64,000 bases of DNA from Catalinimonas alkaloidigena (GCF_029504655.1 NZ_JAQFIL010000001.1:6577001-6641000), one strand, 5' to 3'; shown: positions 35,660-44,682, counted from the stretch's first letter. Notes: generated from the sequence alone by a model not told the origin. Numbers and translations: made by a program.

Positions 35660-38600
35660 TTGATCCAAAGTAAAAAGATTACACTTCTAGGGTTTGCTGG
35701 AAGTGGTAAGAGTATTGAGCTTGAACATTTAGCACATACAACTTCATCTAAAGACTCTTATTTTTACCCCTTAAAGATCTCGCTAAATACTTATAAAGGT
35801 GAAAAAATTGAGGAATTACTTGATAAGGAATATGATGGTTGGAGTAATATACCACCTAATCAAACCCTATTGATTTTTGATGGACTTGATGAAGTCAATA
35901 GTAAATATTTTGACGATGCTGTTCTAAGCTTGAATAGTTTTGTCAAATACTTTCCCGATACCTATATTCTGATATCATGTCGCAATAATTTCTACACGAC
36001 AGAAAAAGAAAATTTTAGTGCTAAGTTAAGTGATTTCAAAACTTTCTACATTCTAAACTTGTCTGCATCAGACATTGACTTACACCTTACAACTTATTAC
36101 GCTCAAATAAAAAAATCCTTTTTAAAGGAAATTACAAGACAGAAACTAGGTGAGATTATACTCAACCCTTTTTTCTTTAAGTTATTGATAGAGATATACT
36201 TATATCAAACAATTCTTCCTGCAAACAAAACCGAAATTTTTGAACTAGCTATTGAAGCGTGCTTTAAGTTAGATAAAGCTAAGTATGAAAATACAGGTGT
36301 CTCAATAAAAGAAAATGAAGTTGTATTAACAAAGACAATTCAGAAGATAGCACTGATTATGGACTATTTAGGAAGGAGCTATCTTGAAGAAAAAGAGTTG
36401 CAACAACTAATTACTGATAAAAGCCTCCGTGATTTATTAAAATATAGTTTTCTATTCAATAAAAAAGATAGCGAAATTGTTAAGTGGGAATTTGAGCATA
36501 ATAACTTCAGAGAGTATTTAGCTGCCAAAGAGTTAATAAAATTAACTTTTCAAAATATTAAAGCACTGACATCTTATGATTCAAATTACGAAAAAATAAA
36601 ACCTTTTTGGCTAAATACACTTTCCTTTACTTTTCAACTGTTGGATGCTTCTTCAGAGAAATTCAAAATGCTTCTTGAATGGATGTGTAATAGTGAACCA
36701 TCTGTATTGGTTAGGTTTGAAAAAGATAAGATAGACTTAAGTAGAAGGGAGCAAATTATCAAATTAATATATCAAGAAAGCGAAGTAAAGGGAGTTATCC
36801 TTCCATATATCAACTTTGAATATTCGGATTTAATAACCTTCGTGGATGAAAGCCATGAAATCTTAAAGTATTTACTTAGTAAGCTCAGGATGTCCTCTAC
36901 TAATGTAGATTTAAACAGAGCAGTACGTCTTCTCTCAGAATTTAAAGTATCAAAAATCCAAGATTATGTAGATGAGATAGAAAACCTATTAGTAGAAAAA
37001 TTGCTTAGTGGTCATTTCAGTCATGCAACTTATTTAACAGTATTCTATTCATTGTCAAAAATTAATACGAGAGATGAAAAGATTACTTACAAACTCATTA
37101 AAGAGTTTGATTTTAAATCTAGCAAATACACAAGAGCTGGTATGTATAAGTATTTAACCTCTACTAATTACCATGAGCTATACATTAATGTATATTTAGA
37201 AGGCATTGAAATTTTAAATATGGAAAGCAATAATAATTCACTTAGTACAATTGAGGATGAAAATGTTACATTAGCCGATGAATCTTTTCAACTATTAAGG
37301 GGGCTTGAACAATCCACTTCATTTGATGCTGTCAATAGACTAATTGATTATATCTCCAAATTTAAGGAAGTATATCTTTCTGAAGTCAGATTAAATGATC
37401 TCCTTAGAATTGCACTTAAAAATGCAACTACTTTACACCAAAAAGGTCAAGAACTTTATTCAAAAGTAATTCAGCTTTTGGAGACTATAGAAGAAAGAGC
37501 TAGTAAGGAGAACATAGAACCATTTAATTGCTTTTTTAAGAACACTAATACAACTATTGATGCATTTCTTCACTTTTACAGACAGTATATAATAGACTCA
37601 GATAATGATTTTGAGCATGTCCAGATGATGTCTTTATTAGCCAATGATGAATGTTGTGACTATGTAGTTGAACAATATATAAAAGGGGTCTTGAAGGATA
37701 CTCTTATTACTGACTTTAGACATCTGCTTAGTTATATGAATAAACCTATGCATGATTATTTCTATAAGGAAATTAATGCAGCTTCAGGAAATAAATTTGT
37801 TTACGTGCAGAAACCTTCATTTGAAGAGATAAAGAGAGAAAAAAGTTATCATGACTTAGATTTAATTCTTGATCATTCATCTTTTCAAGCAGAAGTTAAT
37901 CAGGTCTTTTTAAAGTTGAAGAAAGATGAATTAAACCAAAGAGATCTCACCAATTATCAACATAATAGATTGGGATTAGGAGAGATTCACCATGAAATCA
38001 TAATTCGCTTTTTAATGAATGAAGCTGGAAAAGCTACTATTACAAAAGAAAGAACAGATAAAATCCTCAATGATCATGAAAGATGGACATGGTTACAAAT
38101 TCATACTCTGATTAGATATGATATTGACAATGGATATGTTTCTTTAAGAGATAAAGATATTTCTATTATTCAGCAGTGGTGTGAAATAAATTTAACTTTA
38201 GCCAACTTTGATGATGCGATTGTTGAAAACCCGGAGGGTGGCGTAAGCTACAGATATAGAGAGGTATTTTTAGCTTATTGTGCTCAAAGGTTTGACTTCC
38301 CCTTTTTAGAGGATTCTTTGTTAGATATGCTAAAAATATATTGCAATCTGATTCCATCTAGAAATAAAACTGATGAACGTGAAAACCTTTCGTTAGTTAA
38401 ATACTTAGTTGATAAATTTGGAGTTGAAAAAGTTAAAGAGAGAGTTTTAGCTAATCTGAAAGCTGGTATTGGCGTGAAAGCTGTTCTTCAAAGACATTTT
38501 AAGATTTGTGACAACTACAATTTTTCCGAGGCTTTACCTTATATGAAAAAAGAGATATTTTCTAAATTTTTAAAAGATTACCAAAAGAAAGAATTACTTA

Positions 38601-39193
38601 GATACTATTTCTCTTTAGGAGGTGATCCCTATGAATTTGAAGGGGCTATTGGTTTAATTGATAGTGAAATTAAACAGAACCTAATAGATCACCTTATCAA
38701 ATTAAAGGTTCCTTTTGTTGAGGACTATTTAATTCAAAATATCACATCTGCTTCAGAAGAAGCATCACTATATTACTCTAAAAAGCTTCTTGAAATCGGA
38801 AACTTTACTGGGTTAGATTACCTTAACAGATGGGTTTTCACTCACAGAAAATATCCATCACTTCATATCTCCAATGAAATGCTATTGAAAATTAAAGACA
38901 ACAGATTGCTTCCTACTCTGATTACTATGTATGAAGCACCTTATAAACTTAGTTTTGAAGTGGATGATTTATATAGGGTAGATTCTGCACTATTGGAAGT
39001 AATAAAGGAGTTAGGCTCTCAAAATGAAGCTAACTATGGCAAAGTTAAGTCTACGATGTTAAGGTTTATTCAGGACTATGATCTAAGATTTTTCTACTAC
39101 CAAATGGACGAACTTGAACAGAGGTTTTATTCAAAACTTGGTAGCAATAAAGATTTCAGCGATGCTTTACTTTATTATGAAATGTTAGATTAA
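35660..39193 (+). CDS. NACHT/STAND-type NTPase with long helical C-terminus
   Basis: 1177 residues from the first usable start (a TTG); the frame is open and coding-like from about 35498, with VENYIHRSVASIDEIEKPPY and YEALIQSKKI before the P-loop. Walker A GFAGSGKS (11-18), Walker B LLIFDGLDEV (70-79) and sensor-like ILISCRNNF (103-111) define a NACHT-like STAND NTPase. EFEHNNFREYLAAKEL ends the NTPase winged-helix region. About 800 residues of helical repeat-like sequence follow, a typical ligand-sensing arm. Such proteins often act in phage defence. The gene is strongly AT-rich. With the 5' part it makes a roughly 1380-residue protein broken by one frameshift. Confidence 0.78.
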   Translation: MIQSKKITLLGFAGSGKSIELEHLAHTTSSKDSYFYPLKISLNTYKGEKIEELLDKEYDGWSNIPPNQTLLIFDGLDEVNSKYFDDAVLSLNSFVKYFPDTYILISCRNNFYTTEKENFSAKLSDFKTFYILNLSASDIDLHLTTYYAQIKKSFLKEITRQKLGEIILNPFFFKLLIEIYLYQTILPANKTEIFELAIEACFKLDKAKYENTGVSIKENEVVLTKTIQKIALIMDYLGRSYLEEKELQQLITDKSLRDLLKYSFLFNKKDSEIVKWEFEHNNFREYLAAKELIKLTFQNIKALTSYDSNYEKIKPFWLNTLSFTFQLLDASSEKFKMLLEWMCNSEPSVLVRFEKDKIDLSRREQIIKLIYQESEVKGVILPYINFEYSDLITFVDESHEILKYLLSKLRMSSTNVDLNRAVRLLSEFKVSKIQDYVDEIENLLVEKLLSGHFSHATYLTVFYSLSKINTRDEKITYKLIKEFDFKSSKYTRAGMYKYLTSTNYHELYINVYLEGIEILNMESNNNSLSTIEDENVTLADESFQLLRGLEQSTSFDAVNRLIDYISKFKEVYLSEVRLNDLLRIALKNATTLHQKGQELYSKVIQLLETIEERASKENIEPFNCFFKNTNTTIDAFLHFYRQYIIDSDNDFEHVQMMSLLANDECCDYVVEQYIKGVLKDTLITDFRHLLSYMNKPMHDYFYKEINAASGNKFVYVQKPSFEEIKREKSYHDLDLILDHSSFQAEVNQVFLKLKKDELNQRDLTNYQHNRLGLGEIHHEIIIRFLMNEAGKATITKERTDKILNDHERWTWLQIHTLIRYDIDNGYVSLRDKDISIIQQWCEINLTLANFDDAIVENPEGGVSYRYREVFLAYCAQRFDFPFLEDSLLDMLKIYCNLIPSRNKTDERENLSLVKYLVDKFGVEKVKERVLANLKAGIGVKAVLQRHFKICDNYNFSEALPYMKKEIFSKFLKDYQKKELLRYYFSLGGDPYEFEGAIGLIDSEIKQNLIDHLIKLKVPFVEDYLIQNITSASEEASLYYSKKLLEIGNFTGLDYLNRWVFTHRKYPSLHISNEMLLKIKDNRLLPTLITMYEAPYKLSFEVDDLYRVDSALLEVIKELGSQNEANYGKVKSTMLRFIQDYDLRFFYYQMDELEQRFYSKLGSNKDFSDALLYYEMLD

Positions 39194-39548
39194 TAGGAAA
39201 TAATATTTTCTCAGTCTCTCGGCTAGGGCGCCCCCGGCCCCCGCCGAGTGATCAGTTCATCTGGCCGGAGGCAGATTAAGTTTAACCATACAGAAATAGA
39301 TTTGATAGATATTCCACACTGCTCCGGCAGCCCGGTCGCAAGATGCGAGCGTGTGGTACGGCGTAATTTGGGAGTTTTGCAGTGTATGATGCTTTTGCCT
39401 AACTGGTTTGTACACCCCGCATAAGCCACATGCAGGTCCATGCATTGGTAATCGTATAGGGTTGCACTAAGCGTATTTTAACTATTGCGCAGGCTGCGAA
39501 ATGAAAAAGCGGAAGCTACGAAATCAGATTGCGGACTGTGCGAAATGC
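39194..39548. other. Non-coding gap of unusual composition
   Basis: 355 bp with a GC-rich patch (about 39220-39260) directly after the AT-rich NACHT gene. A TCGCA-AGA-TGCGA mini-hairpin is near 39337. On the minus strand GTTAGGC follows CTTATGCGGGGTGTACAAACC, reminiscent of the end of an integron attC site. Short minus-strand frames here show no protein family features. Confidence 0.45.
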
Positions 39549-40265
39549 TTATTCGGAAGCTGCGGATGGGGAGCAACTAAGAGGGTGAATGTAAGTGTCT
39601 GAGCGAAGCTCGGTGCTGTTGCCTACCCGGCAGCGCACTTCCACCAGGTAAGTACCGGCGGGCATATCCTCAGGCATCATGAAGAGTAGCTCGCCGGGGA
39701 AGTTGGTCACCAGCTGGCTTACCTTCCATACTGTATTGTTTGCTGCTTTCAGAAAGATGCCTTCATCCTCCTGCTCAGGATTGATTTTCAGATGGCTGCC
39801 TGTAAGGCGAACCGGTATGCCGGGCAGAAAGCTATGTGCTGGAAGCTGGGAGTCAAAGTGCTTAAAGTCCTCTATGTAAGGTTGGGGGCAGGAACGCTCC
39901 TGCCGATAGGCTTTTTCTCCCTGGAGCAGCTTGCGGAGGCGCTTACCGGGGCTGGCATTCAGGCAGACCTTATGGCGCTTAGGGTCAAAACGATCGTCCG
40001 CACCCCTGAACTTCCCTTTGATGCTGGCCTCCAGCTTTACCAAAGAAGTGTGTATGCTATAGCCATCTCTGAGCAGGTATTCCAGCGCTACCGTATATTC
40101 TTCCAGTACCGCCATCACCTCCGAGCGGGTGAGCCCGTTATTGCGCAACATCATCATGTCCAGCACCTCCTTATCACCGGCACAGCTATGATGCACCACC
40201 CGGGCTACCAGTTCTTCTTGGTGCTTCCTGAAAGGATTGCGATAGAGCGCAAAACGAATGGGCAT
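39549..40265 (-). CDS. HU/IHF-like (Bvu_2165 type) DNA-binding protein with DUF4469 domain
   Basis: 238 residues. The N-terminal 120 resemble the Bacteroidota Bvu_2165 HU/IHF-like domain: HQEELVARVVHHSCAGDKEV, LTRSEVMAVLEEYTVALEYL, and SIKGKFRGADDRFDPKRHKV. The C-terminal 100 form a DUF4469-like beta domain (IPVRLTGSHLKINPEQEDEG to MPAGTYLVEVRCR). Such proteins are presumed nucleoid-associated; their target is unknown. It is alone on its strand between the NACHT gene and the PIN remnants, and its base composition is normal for the chromosome. Confidence 0.82.
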   Translation of the reverse strand: MPIRFALYRNPFRKHQEELVARVVHHSCAGDKEVLDMMMLRNNGLTRSEVMAVLEEYTVALEYLLRDGYSIHTSLVKLEASIKGKFRGADDRFDPKRHKVCLNASPGKRLRKLLQGEKAYRQERSCPQPYIEDFKHFDSQLPAHSFLPGIPVRLTGSHLKINPEQEDEGIFLKAANNTVWKVSQLVTNFPGELLFMMPEDMPAGTYLVEVRCRVGNSTELRSDTYIHPLSCSPSAASE

Positions 40266-40462
40266 GGCTTTTCTTTTTCTACTAAAATAGCCAGCAGCAG
40301 CTCACTAAACCCGCTCTAATTCAGGTATTTATTACTTGAGGAAGAGTTTATTAGAAAAGTATCCTGTTCAGATTACTACCTTAACTTTAAAAGATAGCTC
40401 AGGACGATAAAAGAATCTATATGTTTTAAAATTCGTTATCTTGAAGCATAAATGAATGGCTT

Positions 40463-40645
40463 ATGAGTACTAAAGAAAAAATCAAGCAGGCGCTGGACAC
40501 TTTAAGTGAAAAAGACCTGGAAAAGGTAGAGCAACTGGTAGAAGCGCTAAAGAGCAAAAAAGGCCGCCGGACAAAGTATTTAAAGTTAAGAGATTTCGGA
40601 GGAAAATTTGATCATGTCAACATCAGAGACATTGCCTATGAGTAA
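40463..40645 (+). CDS. Small antitoxin-like protein beside a broken PIN gene
   Basis: 60 residues: a helical N-terminus (KEKIKQALDTLSEKDLEKVE, then VEALKSKK) and a C-terminal tail LRDFGGKFDHVNIRDIAYE. The tail resembles the toxin-wrapping end of short DUF2281-like antitoxins. Its stop overlaps the ATG of a PIN-domain toxin by 8 bp, the normal antitoxin-toxin layout. The toxin is broken, so this is a leftover antitoxin. Confidence 0.7.
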   Translation: MSTKEKIKQALDTLSEKDLEKVEQLVEALKSKKGRRTKYLKLRDFGGKFDHVNIRDIAYE

Positions 40646-40808
40646 AGCTATCCTATTTGATACCAATGTGCTGGTTTATGCGAAAGATCAACCTTCCTCT
40701 TTTCATGATACAGCAGTGCAATTTTTAGATAATAACGAGGGAGAGATATATACTATTTCAAAAAATTTATCACTTTTGGCCCAACCCTAAACCTCAAGCA
40801 GGTCTAAA

Positions 40809-40866
40809 CAAGATTCCTTTCGCGGCCGGCTAGGCTGAAGGACAATGGAGAGAACTGTCATCCAAC
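40809..40866 (+). repeat. Intergenic repeat, copy 1, inside the PIN remnant
   Basis: Begins CAAGATTCCTTTCGCG, contains GGCTAGGCTGAAGGACAA and ends AACTGTCATCCAAC. It is an imperfect match to 40996-41092, which has the same blocks with extra inserted bases. Confidence 0.7.
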
Positions 40867-40995
40867 ACTGCGTGTCGCGAATGGAACTTTTAAGTGAAGT
40901 GCACTAAGTTTAGGTATTAAAACGACACTTCGTTAGAAGCAAACCCCTCAACCTATCTCTTCTCGAACTTATCTCAAGCTTAATGCAGGGCCAAG

Positions 40996-41092
40996 CAAGA
41001 TTCCTTCGCGACGTGCAACGTGCGGCCAGCTAGGCTGAAGGACAAAAACTGAAAAAGGGGAAAGAACAGAAAAACGAACACTGTCATCCAAC
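40996..41092 (+). repeat. Intergenic repeat, copy 2, inside the PIN remnant
   Basis: Begins CAAGATTCCTTCGCG, contains GCTAGGCTGAAGGACAA and ends CTGTCATCCAAC directly before the resumed PIN coding frame. It differs from copy 1 by short insertions and is in the same orientation. Confidence 0.7.
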
Positions 41093-41205
41093 GCCCTTGC
41101 CAACAATATCAAACAGATTGCTACTTTCAATGAAAAAGATTTTAGTGGAATAGCAGGAGTACAAGTGATCAACCCTGCTCATTACACATTTTGACTCAAC
41201 TCCTC

Positions 41206-41232
41206 ACGCTTAAGTTGATTTAACTTAAGCGT
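41206..41232. repeat. 11-bp inverted repeat between PIN remnant and oxidoreductase
   Basis: ACGCTTAAGTT (41206-41216) and AACTTAAGCGT (41222-41232) are perfect complements around GATTT. It lies between two convergent genes and could be a terminator hairpin, but it lacks a T-run. Confidence 0.6.
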
Positions 41233-41277
41233 ACAGATAAAAACAAGTTTGTAACTTGCTACTCTCCACTCCTTCGG

Positions 41278-42432
41278 TTAAACCTGCAAGCGAAAAGCGT
41301 TATCCTGGGCTTTGATGGCCAGTTCGGTAGCCAGGAAGCAGTGGTGCTGCGTCATGGCGGTTTCAGTACGATTCACCACATCACTTACCAGTTGCTCCCC
41401 ATAAGGCATATGGATGCCGGTACAGTCGTAATACTTGGTCTCTTTCTGGTCTACCAGGAATAAGTGGTTCCCTCCTTCTCTACCGGCAATGTCAATATAT
41501 TTACGACACTCAATATAACCTTCGGTACCCAGTATGAACAACCTGCCATCACCCCAGGTGTCCAGCCCCTCGGGGGTAAACCAGTCAATGCGGATATAGC
41601 CGGTGGCTTTGGGGCTGCGTACATTCATATCTCCAAAATCAGCAAGCTTAGGATATTCCGGATTACCAAAGTTACCTATCTGTGAAGTCGTTACTTCGGC
41701 CTCGCTGGAGTCGGTATAGTAAAGAAACTGATCACACTGGTGGGAGCCGATATCACAGAGGATGCCGCCTGCTTTGGCCGGATCAAAAAACCATTCGGGT
41801 CGGCTTTCAGGGCGCATCCGGTGTGGCCCCATACCGATGGTCTGTACTACCTTGCCAATGGCACCTGACTGCACCAGCTCAGTCGCCTGTACCGAGGCAG
41901 GATTACGCAAACGCTCACTGTACATGATGGAGTAGATGCGCCGGGTTTCTTTCTGCACTTTTTTTACTTCCTCAAACTGCTCCGAGGTGACAATACCCGG
42001 CTTGTCTGCCATAAAATCTTTGCCATGCTGCATCACCCTGATGCCCAGCGGAGCCCGCTCTACCGGAATGGAGGCGCTGGCCACCAGTTGTATGGAATCG
42101 TCTTCCAGGATTTCCTGCTCCGACCGGGCAACTTTAGCTTCAGGATAACGCTTCGTAAAGTTTTGAAGTAAATCAGGCTCTTTGGCATATACTGCTACCA
42201 GCTCACCACCCCCTTCTTTCAGTGCTTCTACCTGCCCGTAGATATGCCCGTGGTTGAGCCCTATGACGGAGAAACGAATAGATTCCTTGGGTTGTGCAGG
42301 TTTCCCGGCTTTTGCTTTTACTTCAACAATACGGGAGCCGCCGGAAAAAGTATTAGCCAAAGCCCCGGCAGGGAGAGCAAAGGCAGCAGAAGCCAATGAG
42401 TTCTTGAGGAAATTACGTCTATCAGATTGCAT
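41278..42432 (-). CDS. Exported Gfo/Idh/MocA-family oxidoreductase
   Basis: 384 residues from MQSDRRNFLKNSLASAAFAL, a twin-arginine signal (DRRNFLK); a frame opening 14 codons earlier would bury it. The Rossmann start is FSVIGLNHGHIYG (a variant of the GxGxxG loop). The sugar-dehydrogenase EKP-type motif appears as MADKPGIV, and the C-terminal domain has GGILCDIGSHQCDQFLYY with the conserved Asp and His. Tat export implies folding with NAD(P) in the cytoplasm. The substrate is probably a sugar or polyol but cannot be named. It stands alone between convergent and same-strand neighbours. Confidence 0.88.
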   Translation of the reverse strand: MQSDRRNFLKNSLASAAFALPAGALANTFSGGSRIVEVKAKAGKPAQPKESIRFSVIGLNHGHIYGQVEALKEGGGELVAVYAKEPDLLQNFTKRYPEAKVARSEQEILEDDSIQLVASASIPVERAPLGIRVMQHGKDFMADKPGIVTSEQFEEVKKVQKETRRIYSIMYSERLRNPASVQATELVQSGAIGKVVQTIGMGPHRMRPESRPEWFFDPAKAGGILCDIGSHQCDQFLYYTDSSEAEVTTSQIGNFGNPEYPKLADFGDMNVRSPKATGYIRIDWFTPEGLDTWGDGRLFILGTEGYIECRKYIDIAGREGGNHLFLVDQKETKYYDCTGIHMPYGEQLVSDVVNRTETAMTQHHCFLATELAIKAQDNAFRLQV

Positions 42433-42559
42433 GAAGTTCAGATTTAGCTTGTTACACAATAATACGTTCTCCACCCCACTGATTCAACTCATTATATAAA
42501 AAAGGACTATGGAAAGGATATGGAAAGCGAAGGAAATAGCATCTGCACAAATTGATGTA

Positions 42560-43435
42560 TCAGGTATCTACCTCCAGCCTATAGCCTTTGCCGTGTACAT
42601 TAGCCAGGCGAACTGAAGGGTCATCCTGAAGTTTTTTTCTTAGCCTGGAGATAAATACATCCAGGCTGCGCCCCGTAAAGACTCCTTCATCTTCCCATAC
42701 CTCCTTCAGCAAACGATCCCGCTCAATCAGCTCATTCTGCTGAAGCGCAAAAATTGTCATTAGCCTGCTTTCTTTATCTGAAAGCGAAATACTCTGGTGC
42801 CTATTCATAAGCTTCCCCTGTCGCTGATCAAAAGTATAGCTACCGAGGGGGATGAAAGCCCTAGCTTCCCGCTCAGTTAACTGCTGTCTGTTTTTTATCC
42901 ATACTTTACCTATAAACCCAATTACCACCAGACTGCTAAGGGCGAGTGTGAACAAAAAGTAATGCTTATTTTTGGTGCCGGATACTGCAAAGTCGTCAAA
43001 TGTAATTTGGACAGCATAACAACCCTCAGGCTGTACCCTTCCTTCGCAGGGAACGATATCTCTGTACTCTTCTCCCATAGCAAAACCATATACCACTTCA
43101 TGAGCATAACACTCCAGCACATTGACCACATATTCCATTGGCAAATTATTTTCCGCCAGGTTTACACGGACGACCTCCACCAGACTGTCCGGCACAAAGG
43201 AGAAAGTGCGCTGAAACTCAAGCTGAAAAGTGGTCTCATCTATTTGCTTTACAGGTAACACCCTGGAAGATGAATCCCCGGCATGCAGCAGCAGCTTATG
43301 CCCTATCTTTCTGATCACCAGCGGAGCTCTTTTCTTCAGAAAGACAGTATGCTCATCTGTACCATACAGTGCCACGGCAGAGAGCAGGAGAGTAAGCAGG
43401 GAGAAAAGACCGGCAAAGCGAAGTGTGGATTTCAT
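42560..43435 (-). CDS. Membrane-anchored winged-helix regulator (OmpR/PhoB-type DNA-binding domain)
   Basis: 291 residues from MKSTLRFAGLFSLLTLL; an upstream Met (43468) is less likely. An N-terminal signal anchor and a periplasmic beta-rich domain (about 30-165, with Cys in VLECYAHEVV and VPCEGRVQPEGCYAV) precede one membrane segment (FLFTLALSSLVVIGFIG). The cytoplasmic C-terminus is a winged helix: SLSDKESRLMTIFALQQNEL, then GRSLDVFISRLRKKL and NVHGKGYRLEV. This is an unusual one-component signal transducer, of the ToxR type in layout. It is divergent from a lipoprotein gene 138 bp away, which it may control (inference). Confidence 0.85.
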   Translation of the reverse strand: MKSTLRFAGLFSLLTLLLSAVALYGTDEHTVFLKKRAPLVIRKIGHKLLLHAGDSSSRVLPVKQIDETTFQLEFQRTFSFVPDSLVEVVRVNLAENNLPMEYVVNVLECYAHEVVYGFAMGEEYRDIVPCEGRVQPEGCYAVQITFDDFAVSGTKNKHYFLFTLALSSLVVIGFIGKVWIKNRQQLTEREARAFIPLGSYTFDQRQGKLMNRHQSISLSDKESRLMTIFALQQNELIERDRLLKEVWEDEGVFTGRSLDVFISRLRKKLQDDPSVRLANVHGKGYRLEVDT

Positions 43436-43572
43436 AACAGTAAGAAAAAACGGAAACATCAGACACACAAGTATTTACATTCAATTTACACTTTTTTTAC
43501 AGTCATTTTACAAATACCTTCTTCCCTAAGTAATAAGTTTGTATCCGACCATTGGTAATTCTTTTCATTGAC

Positions 43573-44610
43573 ATGATGCAACCACAAAATCTCACTCTCA
43601 TATTATTTTTGGCTATGCTATGTTCCTGCAAGGGGCAAACCAAAAGTACAGCCAAAAAAGAGAAAGGGGATGATACCTCCGCTAGTACGCTTGAGTACCC
43701 TGTTGCAACGAATCAGGGAATCATTTTTTTTTCAAGTGATAATGGTTTGAGCTGGAAAAATATGAGTGACGGCTTACCGGATACGGCTGAATTAGGACTG
43801 GGAGCGATAGCTGTTTCCCATGAGGACCTTGGAGTCGTTACCAGAGAACATGGGGTATATATTTTTGATGTACAGCAAGATCTTTGGGTGAGTATTCCCT
43901 CCGATCAGCGAATTATTGAAAGCAATCCGGGGGCTTTGACTTTTTACAATGGCCAAATCTATGTGGGCACACAATTAGATGGCGTTTTTTATTTAGCGAA
44001 GCAGGGAAAAAGCTGGACAAACATTAAGACCGGTCTCGACAATCTCACGATTCGTAAACTTGTTCAGCTTGACGGCAAACTGTATGCGGGAACAAATGCG
44101 GGTATTTATTCTTTCAATGAATTTCAAAATACATGGGAACTGGAATACAGTAACCCTACCCTACAGGTAAATGGTATTACAGCCTTTGCCGGAAGTATTT
44201 ATATAGGTACCAATCAGGGAGTTTTTACATCTCCGAAAGGGCAGCGGAATTGGATAAATCTTTTAAACAATCGTTCTGTCCATAATATCAGTTCAGACGA
44301 TGAGACCATTTATGCCATGGTTTACAATGAGCTGCTTTCATCTACTGACGAAGGTCAAAGCTGGCAAAACATACAAAAGGGTTTGCCCGCCCAGCTTTAT
44401 ACATTCAATGTGATTAAACAAGGCAATTCAGTTTTTGCCGGACAATGGGACGGTGTTTACAGAAAAGATAATGCCCATGGAGCCTGGAAGTCTTACAGTG
44501 AAGGTTTACCGGAAAAATTTGCCCTTACCAATATGACGTCATACATGGAAATGATTATCGTAAGTGGTAATGAAAGAAGACTAAGCCCGGGAATAAGTAC
44601 GAATAAGTAA
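43573..44610 (+). CDS. Beta-propeller lipoprotein
   Basis: 345 residues from MMQPQNLTLILFLAMLCSC, a lipoprotein signal with lipobox LCSC. The mature part has repeated BNR-like Asp-box motifs (SSDNGLSWKNMSDGLP, SSTDEGQSWQNIQKGLP) alternating with YAGTNAGIYSF and YIGTNQGVFTS units, giving a six- or seven-bladed propeller. No catalytic pattern of a true sialidase is present. It is probably an outer-membrane binding or scaffold protein. It is transcribed divergently from the membrane winged-helix regulator and lies 72 bp before the next gene. Confidence 0.75.
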   Translation: MMQPQNLTLILFLAMLCSCKGQTKSTAKKEKGDDTSASTLEYPVATNQGIIFFSSDNGLSWKNMSDGLPDTAELGLGAIAVSHEDLGVVTREHGVYIFDVQQDLWVSIPSDQRIIESNPGALTFYNGQIYVGTQLDGVFYLAKQGKSWTNIKTGLDNLTIRKLVQLDGKLYAGTNAGIYSFNEFQNTWELEYSNPTLQVNGITAFAGSIYIGTNQGVFTSPKGQRNWINLLNNRSVHNISSDDETIYAMVYNELLSSTDEGQSWQNIQKGLPAQLYTFNVIKQGNSVFAGQWDGVYRKDNAHGAWKSYSEGLPEKFALTNMTSYMEMIIVSGNERRLSPGISTNK

Positions 44611-44682
44611 GACGTGCCTTACTATCAGGCTTCAGCAAGCTGCCCCTGGCGGCTTATTGAAATATTTAAACCATAAAAATCA

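Larger units (their letters stand above)
40638..41194 (+). pseudogene. PIN-domain toxin interrupted by repeat DNA
   Basis: The 5' part from ATG 40638 encodes MSKAILFDTNVLVYAKDQPS with the first PIN aspartate, and loses similarity after about 40785. A 3' part resumes at about 41093 with ALANNIKQIATFNEKDF and GIAGVQVINPAHYTF, the normal PIN C-terminus, ending TGA at 41192-41194. About 300 bp of non-coding repeat lies between, and roughly 50 central codons seem missing. The toxin should be inactive. The upstream small gene is its antitoxin. Confidence 0.75.

Noticed and set aside
39223..39445. Two overlapping minus-strand frames of 62-72 codons
   Set aside because: Neither has family features; codons run through a GC-rich non-coding patch.
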